Source: Arbacia lixula
Taxonomy: Eukaryota > Echinodermata > Echinoidea > Arbacioida > Arbaciidae
Assembly: GCA_963669155.1 (NCBI GenBank)
Contig: OZ022589.1
Coordinates: forward strand, 7,113,337 to 7,177,336
Reading direction: 5' to 3'
Length of the DNA stretch: 64,000 nucleotides
Below are positions 47,105-59,262 of the stretch, one piece after another. The first letter of the stretch is position 1. Each line of letters opens with the position of its first letter. The translations under genes were made by a program, and so were the position numbers. The notes under the pieces were generated by a model that worked only from the letters and a program-made list of their open reading frames with translations, ran no database searches and was not told the origin of the DNA.

Positions 47105-47759
47105 CAGGGTGTCTCTAAAAAAAAAGTAAACCCAACATCAATGGCAAATTTTGAGAAAACTATAAAATATTTACACATTATTTTTTCATGGTTAGATAGT
47201 GCAATAAGTCCTCTGTCCAATGATACCACTTAGATTATGTAACTCTCGTGCATGACTGAGCATGATTCAACTTAGTGAATGGGTGTGAAATCATCACTGT
47301 GGCAAGTTATTTCTTGCTATTGTCATGCATTCAGGGCCTATTTGAAATTAAATATTTGTCACACGTTAGGCGAAGTGAACCGATTACGACAAGATCAGGG
47401 AATGATCAGGCGTGCTGCCAGGGACATGAGGAGGCGTTGCGAGCTTTGCATCGAAAGGAATGGCGGTCATGTCGATGGTACACATCCCTATGCTATGCTC
47501 ATAAGAAATCAAACATTTCCTATGTCATATGATTGATGAACTTCCAATCAAAGTGCAATTCTAACTTTCCACAGTGATTATTTCACACCCATTCACTCAG
47601 TTGAATCATGCTCAGTCATGCATGAGAGTTACATAACCTAAGTGGTACCATTGGACAGAGGATCATGAACCATCTAACCACGAAAAATAATGTGTAAATA
47701 TTTTATACTTTTCTGAAAATTGCCATTTAAGTTGGGTTTACTTTTTTAGAGACACCCTG
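47105..47759 (+). mobile_element. TA-flanked DNA transposon, internally deleted, with transposase C-terminal remnant
   Basis: Inverted ends CAGGGTGTCTCTAAAAAAAA and AGAGACACCCTG are each flanked by TA, as in the IS630-Tc1-mariner group; arms extend about 230 bases. Between them, on the plus strand around 47370-47480, a short frame reads RQDQGMIRRAARDMRRRCEL then CIERNGGHVDG, which resembles the C-terminal end of IS630/Tc1-type transposases. The catalytic DDE part is missing. It looks like a MITE derived by internal deletion. Confidence 0.75.
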
Positions 47760-47761
47760 TA

Positions 47762-49764
47762 CATGTAGTAAGTGGGGCTAGGGCATAGATTTATACATGT
47801 AGTAAAGACAGCTCGTCCCTTTTTCAGATCACCACAAAACCATTGAAACATTGGCAAAACATATAGAGAGGTGCTAGCAAGCTGTATATTCACAATTTGA
47901 AATTGATATGTAGTGTAACATTCAAATAATGCACATAAACAGCGTCTGATTAATAGTCTTTACCTCAGCTCTTAGCAGTTTGTGTTAAAATATCTGCTTT
48001 ATTGATTAATCTGTTTATTAAATTATAAAACGCATCATGAAAAAAATTGTTCTATAGAAGGACTCATCTCCAAAGTTTGGTAATTACTCATAAAATTAGG
48101 ATTTCACACACGCATAATAACCACATAGATACTGTAACGAAGACTAATACTTTTTTTGTAGTACAAAAAAAAATCGGTTTGAAATTTAACGGCTGAAATT
48201 TTTTACATATACAGAAAGCTTCAACATGCTATATTCTTAGAAATGGTCTTGAATCACACTTTCTTCAATTCACGATTGTGATAGACGATTTCAAATTTTA
48301 GGCTTGCAAAAGGGACGGACAATCTTTAAAACACTTATAGCTCTATGGGCTAGGGGAAGTGGAAACGTGACTTATGTTCTCTATTTCTGCCTTATTCCCT
48401 CTTCTTTTCCCTCAAAACACATGTTGTTCCTAACTCTAAAACCAAAAACAATTTCCAATTAATACCAAAGACACAGGCACCCACACACACACAATTATAT
48501 AAAGTAATTACATGTATAATGCAACATGTAAAGATATAAAAACAGTTACCACAATCGACATGGACATTGAATCATATCAAGGATAATACCTCCTTCATTA
48601 TGCAACTTTATTGATAGTTTAGGTCCCATCACCCCACTTTGAATGTAACTTGCTGTATTGAGTAACATTACATGTATTATCATAAACTTATACAGAATTT
48701 TGCAAACAAAATGATTATCACATTCACTTACATGTTATGTATGACTTAAGTAATGTGTGTATAACATAAGTGACAAGCATTTGGTTACAAAGTAATGGTC
48801 AAAAAATTAGGACACACATTTTTTATAGATTATATAATAATGCATAATCATACATACAAAACATACAAATTTGTCTCTCAAGTAAACAAAAAATGATGTC
48901 CGCAATATAAACTGTATGTGATTTGACTCTGTCATTTCCCCAAAGATAAATGACAAACTCGAAGCAAACAAAAAAACATAACCTTGATATAAGTTGCAAA
49001 TGGTTCAAACCATGGTAAAAATATGCATTCACATTCACTTTTGCATTCACGTCACATGGTGAGATTGGTTAAACAGGTAAATAAATAACCATTGTTATCA
49101 ACAATACACTGTATAAGCTTTTGTGAAAGTCATATCATCATGATATGTATATAATACCATACGCATGTGTTCTTTCTCGTGTAATCAAGTGAGAACAAAG
49201 GAATGTTCTACAACTACAGTAGGCCCTAAGCTCTAACATGGGGTCGTAACGCTTTTGATTGATCTTCAACCTTCTGAGCTGTTTTTTCAAAAGAATATTT
49301 CCAGTTTTGCATGAGCATAGCATTTATTTCAACCAATTTGTATTCATTTTAGTTACACTAATCAGGCCAGGGTATAGTTTGCATATTACCTGGATCTCGG
49401 CAACAGAATGTGTAGTGACCACAAAATTTAGCACAAAAATCACTTGTCACGTAATCTCTAAGTTTGTAAAATTAGATTTTCCAACGGAATAAAAATGCAT
49501 CCATCATTAATGAATTATGCAAATTTATGTACAGAACCTGGACTAACTTTTTTTGTGTTTTTTTTTTGTCTTTTTTACACAAATCTCATAGAACAGCAAG
49601 TTATTGGGCACACAAAGGGTAAAAGTGTCAATAATATGTTCAGCCCTCTGAGATTACAGGCTTTAAAATTATCAATAAATCCCAAGAAAAGTTTGGAAAC
49701 AAGGGTGATATTCCAAAATGCACACTTCAGAGAAATACCATCCAACTCTAGGTGTTTTCCCACA
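47762..49764. other. Spacer, no gene seen
   Basis: AT-rich, with short microsatellites (ACAC near 48485). No reading frame with family resemblance. It may contain the distal 3' flank of the ataxin-10 gene. Confidence 0.45.
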
Positions 49765-49908
49765 TGGTATTCCAAAATCTCTCCTAACTTTCCTCCTTTT
49801 AAACTCTCCTCCTAAGTTTTCTCCTAACTAACAAAATTTGGCACCTCCTAACTTGGGGAGTTAGGAGACAACTTTGGACAAAATTTAGGAGGAATTTTGG
49901 AATACCAC
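49765..49908. mobile_element. TGGTATTCCAAAAT-ended palindromic MITE, copy 1
   Basis: TGGTATTCCAAAATCTCTCC and AATTTTGGAATACCACC are inverted ends; the interior repeats CTCCTAACTTT and its complement AGTTAGGAG. Related copies lie at 55977-56490. Confidence 0.82.
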
Positions 49909-50003
49909 CTGAAGCACTAGGTAGTCATTCACACATTCTGGGAGGTGTCTGACAACACTTTTCTAGAGTGCAACCCTCAAGAAGGCGAACCAGTCAACCA
50001 TTG

Positions 50004-50203
50004 GGAAGAAGCCCGTCACTTCTTCTTGATGTTCTTCAGGTAGACCTGGCCGTCCTCCCTTAGGACTGCTTCAAACCCGAGCTTGGCCAGGGAAGAAGCC
50101 CGGGAAGAAGGCCACGGAAGAAGCCCGTCACTTCTTCTTGATGTTCTTCAGGTAGACCTGGCCGTCCTCCCTAAGGACTGCTTCAAACCCCAGCTTGGCC
50201 AGG
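50004..50203. repeat. 112-bp tandem duplication of the end of the ataxin-10 coding sequence
   Basis: The block GCCCGTCACTTCTTCTTGAT through GCTTGGCCAGGG (the last ~27 codons and stop) occurs twice, at 50011-50092 and 50123-50203, differing at two bases. The gene-proximal copy is in frame; the distal copy lies after the stop, in the 3' UTR. Confidence 0.92.
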
Positions 50204-51555
50204 GCTTCATTATCCGCTGCTCCCTGGTTTCTCATGCCCGCCAGCACAGCCTGATTCTCCAGGTTGTCCTCGCAGAGGTTGCGGACAGCCAGGATGGCCC
50301 ACTGGTTGATGAATGCATTCTTGCTGTCCAGGTTGCACTGCTGCAGGATGAGGGGGATCCCCTTCAGCTCCCGTACCTTGTCCTGGTTACCCCGATGACG
50401 GAAGCACATGTTTCCCACCAGCTGCACCAGATGCCGCTTGAAGCCGTACACCGGGGAGGCTTCATCACCAACCTGCTGGGGTTGATGGGTCAAGTCCCGC
50501 TGGACAGTGAAGGCATTGTCTGACCTGCGCCCCACCTGCTCCACCATGTCCAGTAGCTCCAGGCAGGTCTCCAGGACAAAGACTAGTTCTTGGATGTAGT
50601 CCAGGAGTCCTGCGCTAGAGGATGCACCGCATAGGACGTCCAGGAGTGAGCTAACTAGCCGAGGGTGCTCATCGTCACTACTCTCTCTCATGGCCAGGCT
50701 CAGGATACAGTGGGATGTACTCCGGAACTTTTCTGCAAAGCACTGCAGCACATCTTCAGAAATAATCCTCTCTTCTCCTTCAACGCTGGTCTTACAATCT
50801 AAGGCAGCACTCGCGATGTGAAGTAACACAATCTGGGAAGGTATGCTGAGCTTTTCAAACAAATGAGGAATTATGACAGAGGATTCCAACATAAGTTGGA
50901 CGAGTTGAAGACTGAAATCATGCTCATTTTCTGTAGAGGATGCGAGAAGGACTGACTCTACTATTTCGTGGGAGCCCAATTTTTCTGCAAAGCTAGTACT
51001 GCAATCAGGGTTCAGCAGCAATGTCCGTAGCAGCATAAAAGTATACTGGGTAACTTTCTCATCTTCCACACGCAAGAGGGATGTCACAGACCCACTAACA
51101 ATGTCCTGCCACACTGCTTTCTGCCCTTCCGAGTGGCCACTTGCTAGATTATTTAGAAACTGAATGCAGCACCTTAGCAGGACTCGCTGAGGCTCGTCCC
51201 AAGTTTCCCTTTGTAGGACCCATGTCAATAGCTGGAGGATTTCATTTCTCAAAGGTGCAGAGCCAATCAACACATCTTGGTTCTGAGTGCATTGGACGCA
51301 CAAGTTCCGGAAGCAGCGCACACACTCTGTACAGCACTCCATCGCCAGAGTCCCGTTTGCATGGAGCAATTCCACACTCTTCTGGAAGTAATTGATGAGC
51401 ACAGACAGACTGGATGGTGCCATGGAAGCCCGGAATGAGTCCTCTTTTGTTCTCTGCGTCAGCTCTTTCAAAACTCCAAGAGCGATGTGTGGTTCCACCG
51501 AACGCTCATCAGAAAGCAACTGCTGGATGAGAGCATTGCACACTCCTCCCTCCAT
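50128..51555 (-). CDS. ATXN10: Ataxin-10, single coding exon
   Basis: A cytoplasmic armadillo-like repeat protein; in vertebrates it takes part in cell division and neurite growth and binds O-GlcNAc transferase and G-beta. From ATG 51555 the frame encodes 475 residues, the length of human ataxin-10. ECCTECVRCFRNLCVQCTQN (about 73-92) matches the human ECFRCLRNACIECSVNQ. The C-terminal Atx10 domain is clear: GFKRHLVQLVGNMCFRHRGN, QDKVRELKGIPLILQQCNLD, then WAILAVRNLCEDN and GFEAVLREDGQVYLKNIKKK. All coding sequence is in one exon (acceptor TTTTCAG/G at 51622), although the vertebrate gene is multi-exonic and the other genes here have many introns. In-frame codons between the acceptor and the Met could be coding if an upstream exon supplies an ATG; one such ATG lies at 52290 in the LYR exon. 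Confidence 0.93.
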   Translation of the reverse strand: MEGGVCNALIQQLLSDERSVEPHIALGVLKELTQRTKEDSFRASMAPSSLSVLINYFQKSVELLHANGTLAMECCTECVRCFRNLCVQCTQNQDVLIGSAPLRNEILQLLTWVLQRETWDEPQRVLLRCCIQFLNNLASGHSEGQKAVWQDIVSGSVTSLLRVEDEKVTQYTFMLLRTLLLNPDCSTSFAEKLGSHEIVESVLLASSTENEHDFSLQLVQLMLESSVIIPHLFEKLSIPSQIVLLHIASAALDCKTSVEGEERIISEDVLQCFAEKFRSTSHCILSLAMRESSDDEHPRLVSSLLDVLCGASSSAGLLDYIQELVFVLETCLELLDMVEQVGRRSDNAFTVQRDLTHQPQQVGDEASPVYGFKRHLVQLVGNMCFRHRGNQDKVRELKGIPLILQQCNLDSKNAFINQWAILAVRNLCEDNLENQAVLAGMRNQGAADNEALAKLGFEAVLREDGQVYLKNIKKK

Positions 51556-52298
51556 TGAAAGGCTTTTCTGTTGAGACTGGAAGACTTGTGATGGCCTAAA
51601 TTGTTTCCCACCTTTACAACACCTGAAAAATACAAAATAAATGTTAATAAACTCTTGTAGGACAGAACTCTTATAAAACAGCAACTTGCATATGAGAAGG
51701 AAAACTACCAGTAAAACATTAGATTGCACAGTATTGACCAAATTGTTGCCCTATTCTTCATTAATGCATGTATTTTTAGTTCATAATCCTAAGTGACCAA
51801 ATTTCATGTTACATTTCTATTAGGTGTGAAAAAAATTGATACTCTGAAAAAAGTCACATCATCAAAGAATGTCTAACTTTTATGAAGCCAGATTTGACAT
51901 TCCATCATTTATCATCCTTGCAATAATCTTTGGAATATTTAATGCCTTTTTGTATTGTTTTCACATAACTTTCTCCCTAACTTCATAATACATGTAACGA
52001 GTCATTGTATTTACCTGTAATTAGTAATTTAGTTTCAATGGGTAGAACACATTCTGAATTCATTGTTCCAGCATTGGTGTGAAAATTCCAATCTTGACTG
52101 CCATATTTTCTTTTGTATGGTACATTTTATTCCCTCTATTGTTTAAATTTATGATTTTGGAAAAGAAAGGATCGGCAATATATGAAGTCTGTAATGTTAA
52201 AAACTAACTATTGGTATGTAAAATTCTGTTGTTTGTCTCACCTCTAACCTTTGTCCACCTGCATGCAGCAACTTGCGAAGATGAAATCATTCAAACCC

Positions 52299-52454
52299 TC
52301 AAACCAATCCACCAAGTTTGTTGTGAAGAAAGTAGAATCCTTTCTGAATGTGTAAAAATCATGTCACAGGGAAAACACAATCAATTCTAGATCTACACTG
52401 TCTGGACAGTTATGAATGTCTTGCTGTGTTATGTACATGTTAGAATACTTGGAC

Positions 52455-52524
<70 letters not shown>

Positions 52525-52972
52525 CAATTCGATAGTTGCTAGATATCGATACATGTAGATACAAGCAAAATGGAAAGGTACATATACGAATTTACGGACA
52601 ATGAATAAATGCAAAAGATACAAACATACAAATTCATGTCAGCTCTGAAATCAGTTCATGAAATATTTGTACGATATCTCATTGATAGCCTAAAATGGTT
52701 TCTTACGCTCAATTGACCACCTCCCAGCCAGTTGGCAGGGGTAAGAATTACACTGTATGCTTTGATGATGGACACTATATACTCACGTCAAGTTGCCTCT
52801 GTTTCTCTGCTGGACTCTCCGTCCCTGCTTGAGCTCGGAACTCCTTCTGTATGGTCCTCTTGTAGAAGTCCCTGTCTGTGTACTGCAGCTTGGTGGCGCC
52901 CTCCCTCAGTAGTCTCCGATACAGACCCAGTACTGTCAGTCTGCTCCAGGCAACCTGGGCTGGGGCAGTCAT
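52299..52972 (-). CDS. LYR-motif microprotein, MIEF1-MP (altMIEF1/L0R8F8) homologue, two exons
   Basis: Exons 52787-52972 (62 codons) and 52299-52343 (14 codons plus stop) give a 76-residue protein. VLGLYRRLLREGATKLQYTD holds the LYR tripeptide, followed by RDFYKRTIQKEFR; exon 2 ends KGFYFLHNKLGGLV. The human MIEF1 microprotein has [20 protein letters not shown] and ends KGLVFLNGKLGRII, so the match extends to the last residues and confirms the second exon. LYR proteins bind acyl-loaded mitochondrial ACP; the human protein sits with MALSU1 and mt-ACP on the assembling large mitoribosomal subunit. In vertebrates this ORF is an upstream ORF of MIEF1 mRNA. Here no MIEF1 is seen; ataxin-10 follows instead. 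Splice sites are GAC/GTGAGT and ATTCAG/AAA (phase 0). Confidence 0.9.
52455..52522. repeat. (ATAG)n microsatellite in the LYR intron
   Basis: Seventeen nearly perfect ATAG units between the two LYR exons. Confidence 0.96.
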
Positions 52973-55285
52973 ACTGGCAATGGGAAAGCCTGATGGGTGT
53001 GCAACTCTGTGAGGGATGGTCTGCGTTGTCTTACCCCTTTAAAGAGACAGTATGTTTACAATAGTACATTTCCTTCCAAACTTCACTAAAAAAAATTCTC
53101 ATTTCCTAAAGAGTGTTTATGAAATACAATATTGCATTCCATCTACATAAAAAACCTCAAGTTAATCATGTCTCTCTTTGCTTATTTTTATAATTGTGGG
53201 GACATCTTACAAATACCAATATTTTTATGCGGATAAAAACTGTCTCATGTCACTCGAACAAGAACTAATCAAGATTTCCACACAAAGACATTTTCACAGA
53301 AATGTTACATGCAACAATTTTACACATCTTTCAATGTGTGTATCTCTCTTGCTACAAATAACTGGAGTTTGTTACAGTCAATAAAGTTAACCTTGGTGTA
53401 TAAACTGATATTAGGATTTTCAATGCAACTGCATTTGTTACACTTCAGCGAGCAACAATGTGTCGGTAACTGACATTACACGAAAAGGACATGCAATTTT
53501 AAGGTGTCCAGTAAAATTGAAATAACTCGTGTCCCTAAGTGAATTTTGGCTATATGTTGTCCCACATATACCATTTCATGTGCTGTTCATAAACTCATTA
53601 ACAGAAACGTCACAGAAAGAAACACAGGTGGTAAATGGTAGCCTTTCCTGCATATTGCCTGATGAAGTGAACTTAGTCTGAAAACAAAATAAGTTTTGAA
53701 GTAGATCCCTTTGAAAAATGAGAGGGATGTCCATCCGTCGTGAACTTGCCCTTATACTTATATCCGACTTAGCATTCTCTTCGAGAATCGGTTTACCATC
53801 ATTGGTGCTAACGTGAGTTCTAAATCAAATTGCTGGCATTCTAATGCAGAAACAGGCCCTGGCCTGGGCGCTGGTGGGCCTAGCCCCGGGACGCTCCCGC
53901 GAGCGCGATCGGGCTGGTCGCACTATCTACCAATCCATACTTCTTCTTCAGTGTCGCAAGCAGCGATACGATTTCAAGCACACTGGTCACTAATTTCATG
54001 GCTAATTCTTTTGCTGAAAATAAATATTTCGTGATCTACATCATCCTTATTCATCATATATATTACTGACACTTACTTTCAGCTTCTGATGTGTCTGAAC
54101 GCTGGAACCCTCCCCGACTGATAAGATTCGTACACGTGAATTGCATGCAGATAATAATTTGGAGAAGCAACTGGAAAGATGTTTTGGTATGGTAGCTGTA
54201 AATCAACCCCTTGGAAAAAAAACTGTTAGCAGACTCACAGTCCTGAATCTGTTTGTTTCGTAATCTATATTTTAATAAGAATGTTTAATCTTGGAATTAA
54301 GCCGGTAGGTAAAATCTTACACTATTTTTTTTCTTCTCCAGCAACTTAGATTTAAATGTATGGTTATACTCAAAGGAAACCTCGGTCCTTTAATGAGGCC
54401 TAATGATTTTAACAGTCAACAGTACACATACCCAAGATCAAAAATCAATTGGATTTCTAAAAACCAGAAGGATTTCCGATTAAACCAGAATAATTTCTAA
54501 TTGAAACCGAAAGGATTTCCAATGAACCAGTTAAAGTCAATTCAAATGTATTTTCGTACTATAAACAAAATGATGTATGAAAAAAAAATAGAATGTATGA
54601 TACATTTCAAATACACTTATTTTGGTCATGATTGGTACGATGCTTAAAAAACTGCCCACGCAATCCACAGTTAGAGATCAGTTAGGCCTATGCATGCTCC
54701 TGGAAAATATGGAAAATATGTGTACACATTTTATTAGAACATAGTTTTTTGTTATGTTTTTGATGTCATATGTTTCAATTATTTTTCATTATTTTTCAAG
54801 AAACCAGAAGGATTTCCGATTAAACCAGAATAGTTTCTAATTGAAACCGGTGCAGTGTGCAACATGTTTTATCAAAGTTACACTCTTTTGCTTAGTTAGA
54901 GATGGAAAAAGTTGTGACAAAATGTAAAAGTTACTTCCTTCTATCTCTAAAATGAAATTTGGGACTTTCGCCATTGGAAAGAGCGCATCGTATTTTCCAA
55001 AAGTACCTTCTCATCGAAAAAGTAAAGAAAAAAAAAGGGTTATGCTTTTCATTGCCTTATTACTATGGCCGGGGTGTCCCTTTTGCAGGTAAAAAAAATA
55101 ATATTTTGCACAAAAAAAGAAGGAAAATTGAAGAAGATACTGTATCAGAACGTCCCTCCTAATAATCGAACTGTAAACTGTAAACTTGTAAACCAATGCA
55201 ATGAAATTTGAGTTTTTTTGTGTAGGGTCCTGAGCCATTCATCTATTCAAGCAGCGAGGACAGCACTTATAAATCTCCAGACATT
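52973..55285. other. Upstream flank of the LYR/ataxin-10 locus; no gene seen
   Basis: A GC-rich patch near 53865-53935 (GCCTGGGCGCTGGTGGGCCT) is the most CpG-rich spot of the region. Two copies of a repeat with AACCAGAAGGATTTCCGATT and AACCAGAATA[AG]TTTCTAATTG lie at about 54460-54530 and 54800-54850. No promoter is identified. Confidence 0.5.
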
Positions 55286-55705
55286 GCAAGAGAGTGATCC
55301 ATCCATCCATCCATCCATTCATTCACCCATCTACCCTTCCACCATCCATCCATCCACCCATCCATTTACCCATCCTTCCATCCACCCATCCATTCATTCT
55401 TCCAGCCATCCATCCACCCATCCTTCCATCCATCCATCCATCCTTCCATCCATTCATCCATCCATCCATCCACCCTTCCATCCATCCATTCTCCCATCCA
55501 TCCTTCCATTCATCCATCCTTCCATTCATCCATCCACCCATCCATCCATTCTTCCACCCATCCTTCCATCCATCCATCCATCCATCCATCCACTCATCCA
55601 TTCATCCATCCATCCACCCATCCATTTACCCATCATTCCATCCATCCATGCATCCACCCATCCATCCATCCACCCACCCATCCATCCATCCATCCTTCCA
55701 TACCA
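55286..55705. repeat. (CCAT)n-based minisatellite
   Basis: CATCCATC and CACCCATCCTTC variants over 420 bases. It is open in several frames (Ile-His-Pro-Ser; on the minus strand Trp-Met-Asp-Gly), which are artefacts. Confidence 0.95.
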
Positions 55706-55976
55706 TACATCTGCCAGAGGCGTTGTGATCTGCTACGTTGTGATGCGGGTGATATAAAGCAAATACATGTACATGTATACTGTACTGAGTTGTATTTCAA
55801 GTCACAGGTTATATGCAGAACATTTGAGGGCTTATTCATTTATGAGTGAAGGTGCAGCACTGCAAGATTTTAAACAATGACAAAAAAGACAAGAATAACA
55901 AAATATATTCATTCATATATGTACATCATTTAGACCTATGTGATACCAACAAGTTTGTTCAGTAAAATGGTATGGG

Positions 55977-56490
55977 GTGATATTCCAAAATTCCTCCTAG
56001 GTTTTCTCCTAACTCTCCAAGTTAGGAGGTGCCTAGGGGAGCCAAAATTGGTATTGCAGAATGTCATCCTATAGGACATTCCTAATGCAAAATAGCAAGG
56101 GTTTGACCACGCCCAGTGTGCATTTCCTAACCTATGGATACTAGTGTTTTATTTGTAAATAGCCAATCACAATCAAGAAATTTCAATTGGGGACTTTTCC
56201 CTAGGTTTCTTGTTAATTCTGTGGACATGTGAATAAATGTATAATATGTGCTTGCACATCAATCATGTACGTGCTCATACGTATACGATTGCTGCTCTTT
56301 TTCTGTACATGTATGTGTTATGAATTATGAATAGCTATGACAGGCCGTGGCTCTCCTAAATTTTCTAATTATTCTCCTAAATCCTCTTATGCCCGCATTC
56401 TGGAATACCAATCCTCCTGATTTTCTAATTTACATAGATTTGCATAAAGTTAGCGTTAGGAGGAAAGTTAGGAGGGGTTTCGGAATACCA
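55977..56490. mobile_element. TGGTATTCC-type MITE, copy 2, interrupted
   Basis: Starts GATATTCCAAAATTCCTCCT and ends GGGGTTTCGGAATACCA; internal partial ends (GGAATACCAATCCTCCTGAT near 56402) suggest two elements or an internal rearrangement. Confidence 0.65.
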
Positions 56491-58558
56491 ATTGGGAGAA
56501 AACGTAGTGTTCAGATCATAATGCATGTACCACCTATGATGTGAAAATCTCAACTGCTGCAGGCTCAATGTACATGTACATGTACTTGTTCAAACAAGCA
56601 AATCAGGAGAAAAATACAACAGATGCATACATTACCTTTTATATTTGTTTTACATTTATTATGAATGAATACAAAAGGCGAAGAGAAACATGTACATTGT
56701 ACACATATATAATATACATACATACATATTCATACAATAATGCAGTTGAAGATCAATGTAGCAATGCCATTTATGCCAGAACTATACATCTACACGGTCT
56801 TCCCTGGTATATCCGGTTTGGCTCTTCAAGTGGAAAGACTATGTATATATATAGAGAGAGAGAAGGGGGGGGGGGGAGACTGTGAGCATTGACATTCTCA
56901 TTGTAGTCAATACCTTATGTTTTCACCATGTAATTAATGCTCGGAATGCGTTGAGTCATATAAACATAACACATCATGCATAGCAGAACAGAACAGATGC
57001 ATACATGTAAATTACATGTACTTTTCTTACTTGTTGTACATGTAAAATGAATGTAAGCAACAAAAAAAGGAATTCCCCCCCCCCCCCCCCCCCCCCCTCA
57101 AGCAAAATAGCATAACTTTTTATCAAAGAGTTTTGGGCAAAATAATTTGGCAGGATTGTTCCTTAACTTATTTACTAACTTATGTATGGAAATCACATTA
57201 ATCCAATTAGTCATGTATGAGTGGGCAAATTTTAAAGGCCAAAAATGTCACTTTTCAAAAGTCACAAGGGTAATTTTGAGATTCTGTTATGTAGATTTTT
57301 GATGAATTCCAATTCTGGTGCATAATTTATCTCCTTTCAATGTTTATCATCAATCTCTCGATGCACTAACATCTATCCCTACACTTAACCCATTGTTCTG
57401 GTTGAGTGAGCACCGTTTAACAAATACTCATCCCTCTTGAGTTTGAAACTTTTAAAAGCAGTCCCATGCTTCTGACAACAAGGGCAACTGATGCCATGCT
57501 TGATGAGGCTCTAGAACTTCTTCACCTGAAACATGCCAGCATCAAAATAACAACCAAAATTCCACACAGGTTCCAAAAAATAAATCATCCGCACAATTTG
57601 GCGATTTCATGAGATTTTATCTTTTTACCAAATAAATTGATATAAAAGAGTTAGATAGATATCATAAGGTTAGGTATATTCAGTTGAAAAAAATCATAAG
57701 AATAATCATACCACTCCACTCTTTGAAGTATAGCCTATGGAAAGAATAGAGACAACACAGCCAAAGAATAGATATCATAAGGTTTGGTACATTAAGTTAA
57801 GAAAATCATAATAATAATCATACTTCTTCACTCTTTGAAGTACATGTAAATCCTGTGGAAAGAACAGAGACAACAAAGGCAAAGAGCCACATAAAGCTAC
57901 AATATAACTCCTAATGAAAAAGAAACAACTTCGACACCGATGATGAAAGCAATCAAAGCACTCAATACAGATACAGTATTGTGATTTTACATTGGTAATT
58001 CCAAATAATCAAGGGACTCACGGATTTCAAATGATTATACATGTAATTAGACATTCTAGTACATTAAATCATATTTAGATCCTCCCATTCTTTTTAGGGT
58101 TAAGGAAAAAATGACATCTCTCCTGAGAAAGCAATGAATCTTTGAATTGGATGAAAACACACATAACAATACTACACATGCTACATGTATTTCATTTTGT
58201 CATTGAGCCTAACATTCATCTGAATGTGTCAAAGACTGAGAGCAGAGAGTTTAAAGAATCACTCAGCTGGTACTTAGACCAGTTGAAATGCCACCAAGAA
58301 CTAAGGCCATCATGTATGCATGGTAAGCAAAAGAAAAGACAATGCAATTTTCCAAACAAACAAATATTCAGAATATGTATTCAATCCAGCAGCAATGTCA
58401 AATTTTCTATTTCTTTCATAATGAAAACCCAATAGATTGACTGCATTAATACCCTGGTTGGACAACCGATCACATCCCTCTACTGAGCCGCAGAAGATCG
58501 ACATAGGAGGCGCATCACCACAAAATTCACGACCCATCAGCCATGACGGAACCATACC

Positions 58559-58595
<37 letters not shown>

Positions 58596-59262
58596 AGTTC
58601 CTTCAGATGTCATGTTGTTGTCATTGTCATTGGTAAGAGGTGGGGAGAGCGGGTAGAGATGGAAGGAGAAGCAAAGCCTCTCACTACGGTACACATATCC
58701 CGCTTCACTTGACTTGAGGAAGACGGAACAAGATTTCTTAAGTCCCTTCGTTCAATATATTTAAAAAAACATTTACTCTCATTTTATGACAATTGATTCA
58801 ACAATTTCCCTTCTTCCGAATTTGGCTCCAGTATTAAATCCAGTGTTTCAATTATAGTACCGAACAGTCTATATGCAATTATTTACATGCGCCTGGTGCA
58901 TTCAACTGTCAAGCCTTACTTGTTTTTTTGCGGATGCACCATTTTCCATTTCTTTATTATGCAAGTTAGTTTTTGGATGGTTACTTGGCTCAATTTCTTT
59001 GTCACATCATACTCCTTTCTTCATTTGTTTGGTACTTCATGTATTGTTTACATATATGCCATCTTTTTAAAGATTGTACATACATGCTACTTGGTTTAAT
59101 GTAATTCAAAATCAAATTCAAGTGTGAGTCATCCAGCATTGCAAAGGACACAGTGCTTCAGGAGATCAATCTTGAATGTCTCACAAAGAAATGCATGGGA
59201 GCATTCAATGTGCTGGTGGAAGCTCATGTACGTTGCATAGTTTGTGAGAACTAGTGAGAGAT
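56491..59262. other. 3' flank of the PHD gene; no gene seen
   Basis: AT-rich with ACATGTACATGT runs, a C25 tract near 57075, a GA microsatellite near 58565 and a tandem duplication at 57655-57890. It should contain the 3' UTR of the PHD gene close to 59262, but I cannot place the polyadenylation site. Confidence 0.45.
57655..57890. repeat. ~118-bp tandem duplication
   Basis: Two units share AGATATCATAAGGTTAGGTA / AGATATCATAAGGTTTGGTA, then AATCATACCACTCCACTCTT / AATCATACTTCTTCACTCTT and ACAGAGACAACA-like ends; about 85-90% alike. Confidence 0.8.

Noticed and set aside
51623-51741. Hydrophobic N-terminal extension of ataxin-10 upstream of the acceptor
   Set aside because: It is intron sequence read in frame: a good TTTTCAG acceptor at 51622 and the 475-residue length from the internal Met argue against it.
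55218-55757. Ile-His-Pro-Ser repeat protein
   Set aside because: Composition artefact of the CCAT repeat.
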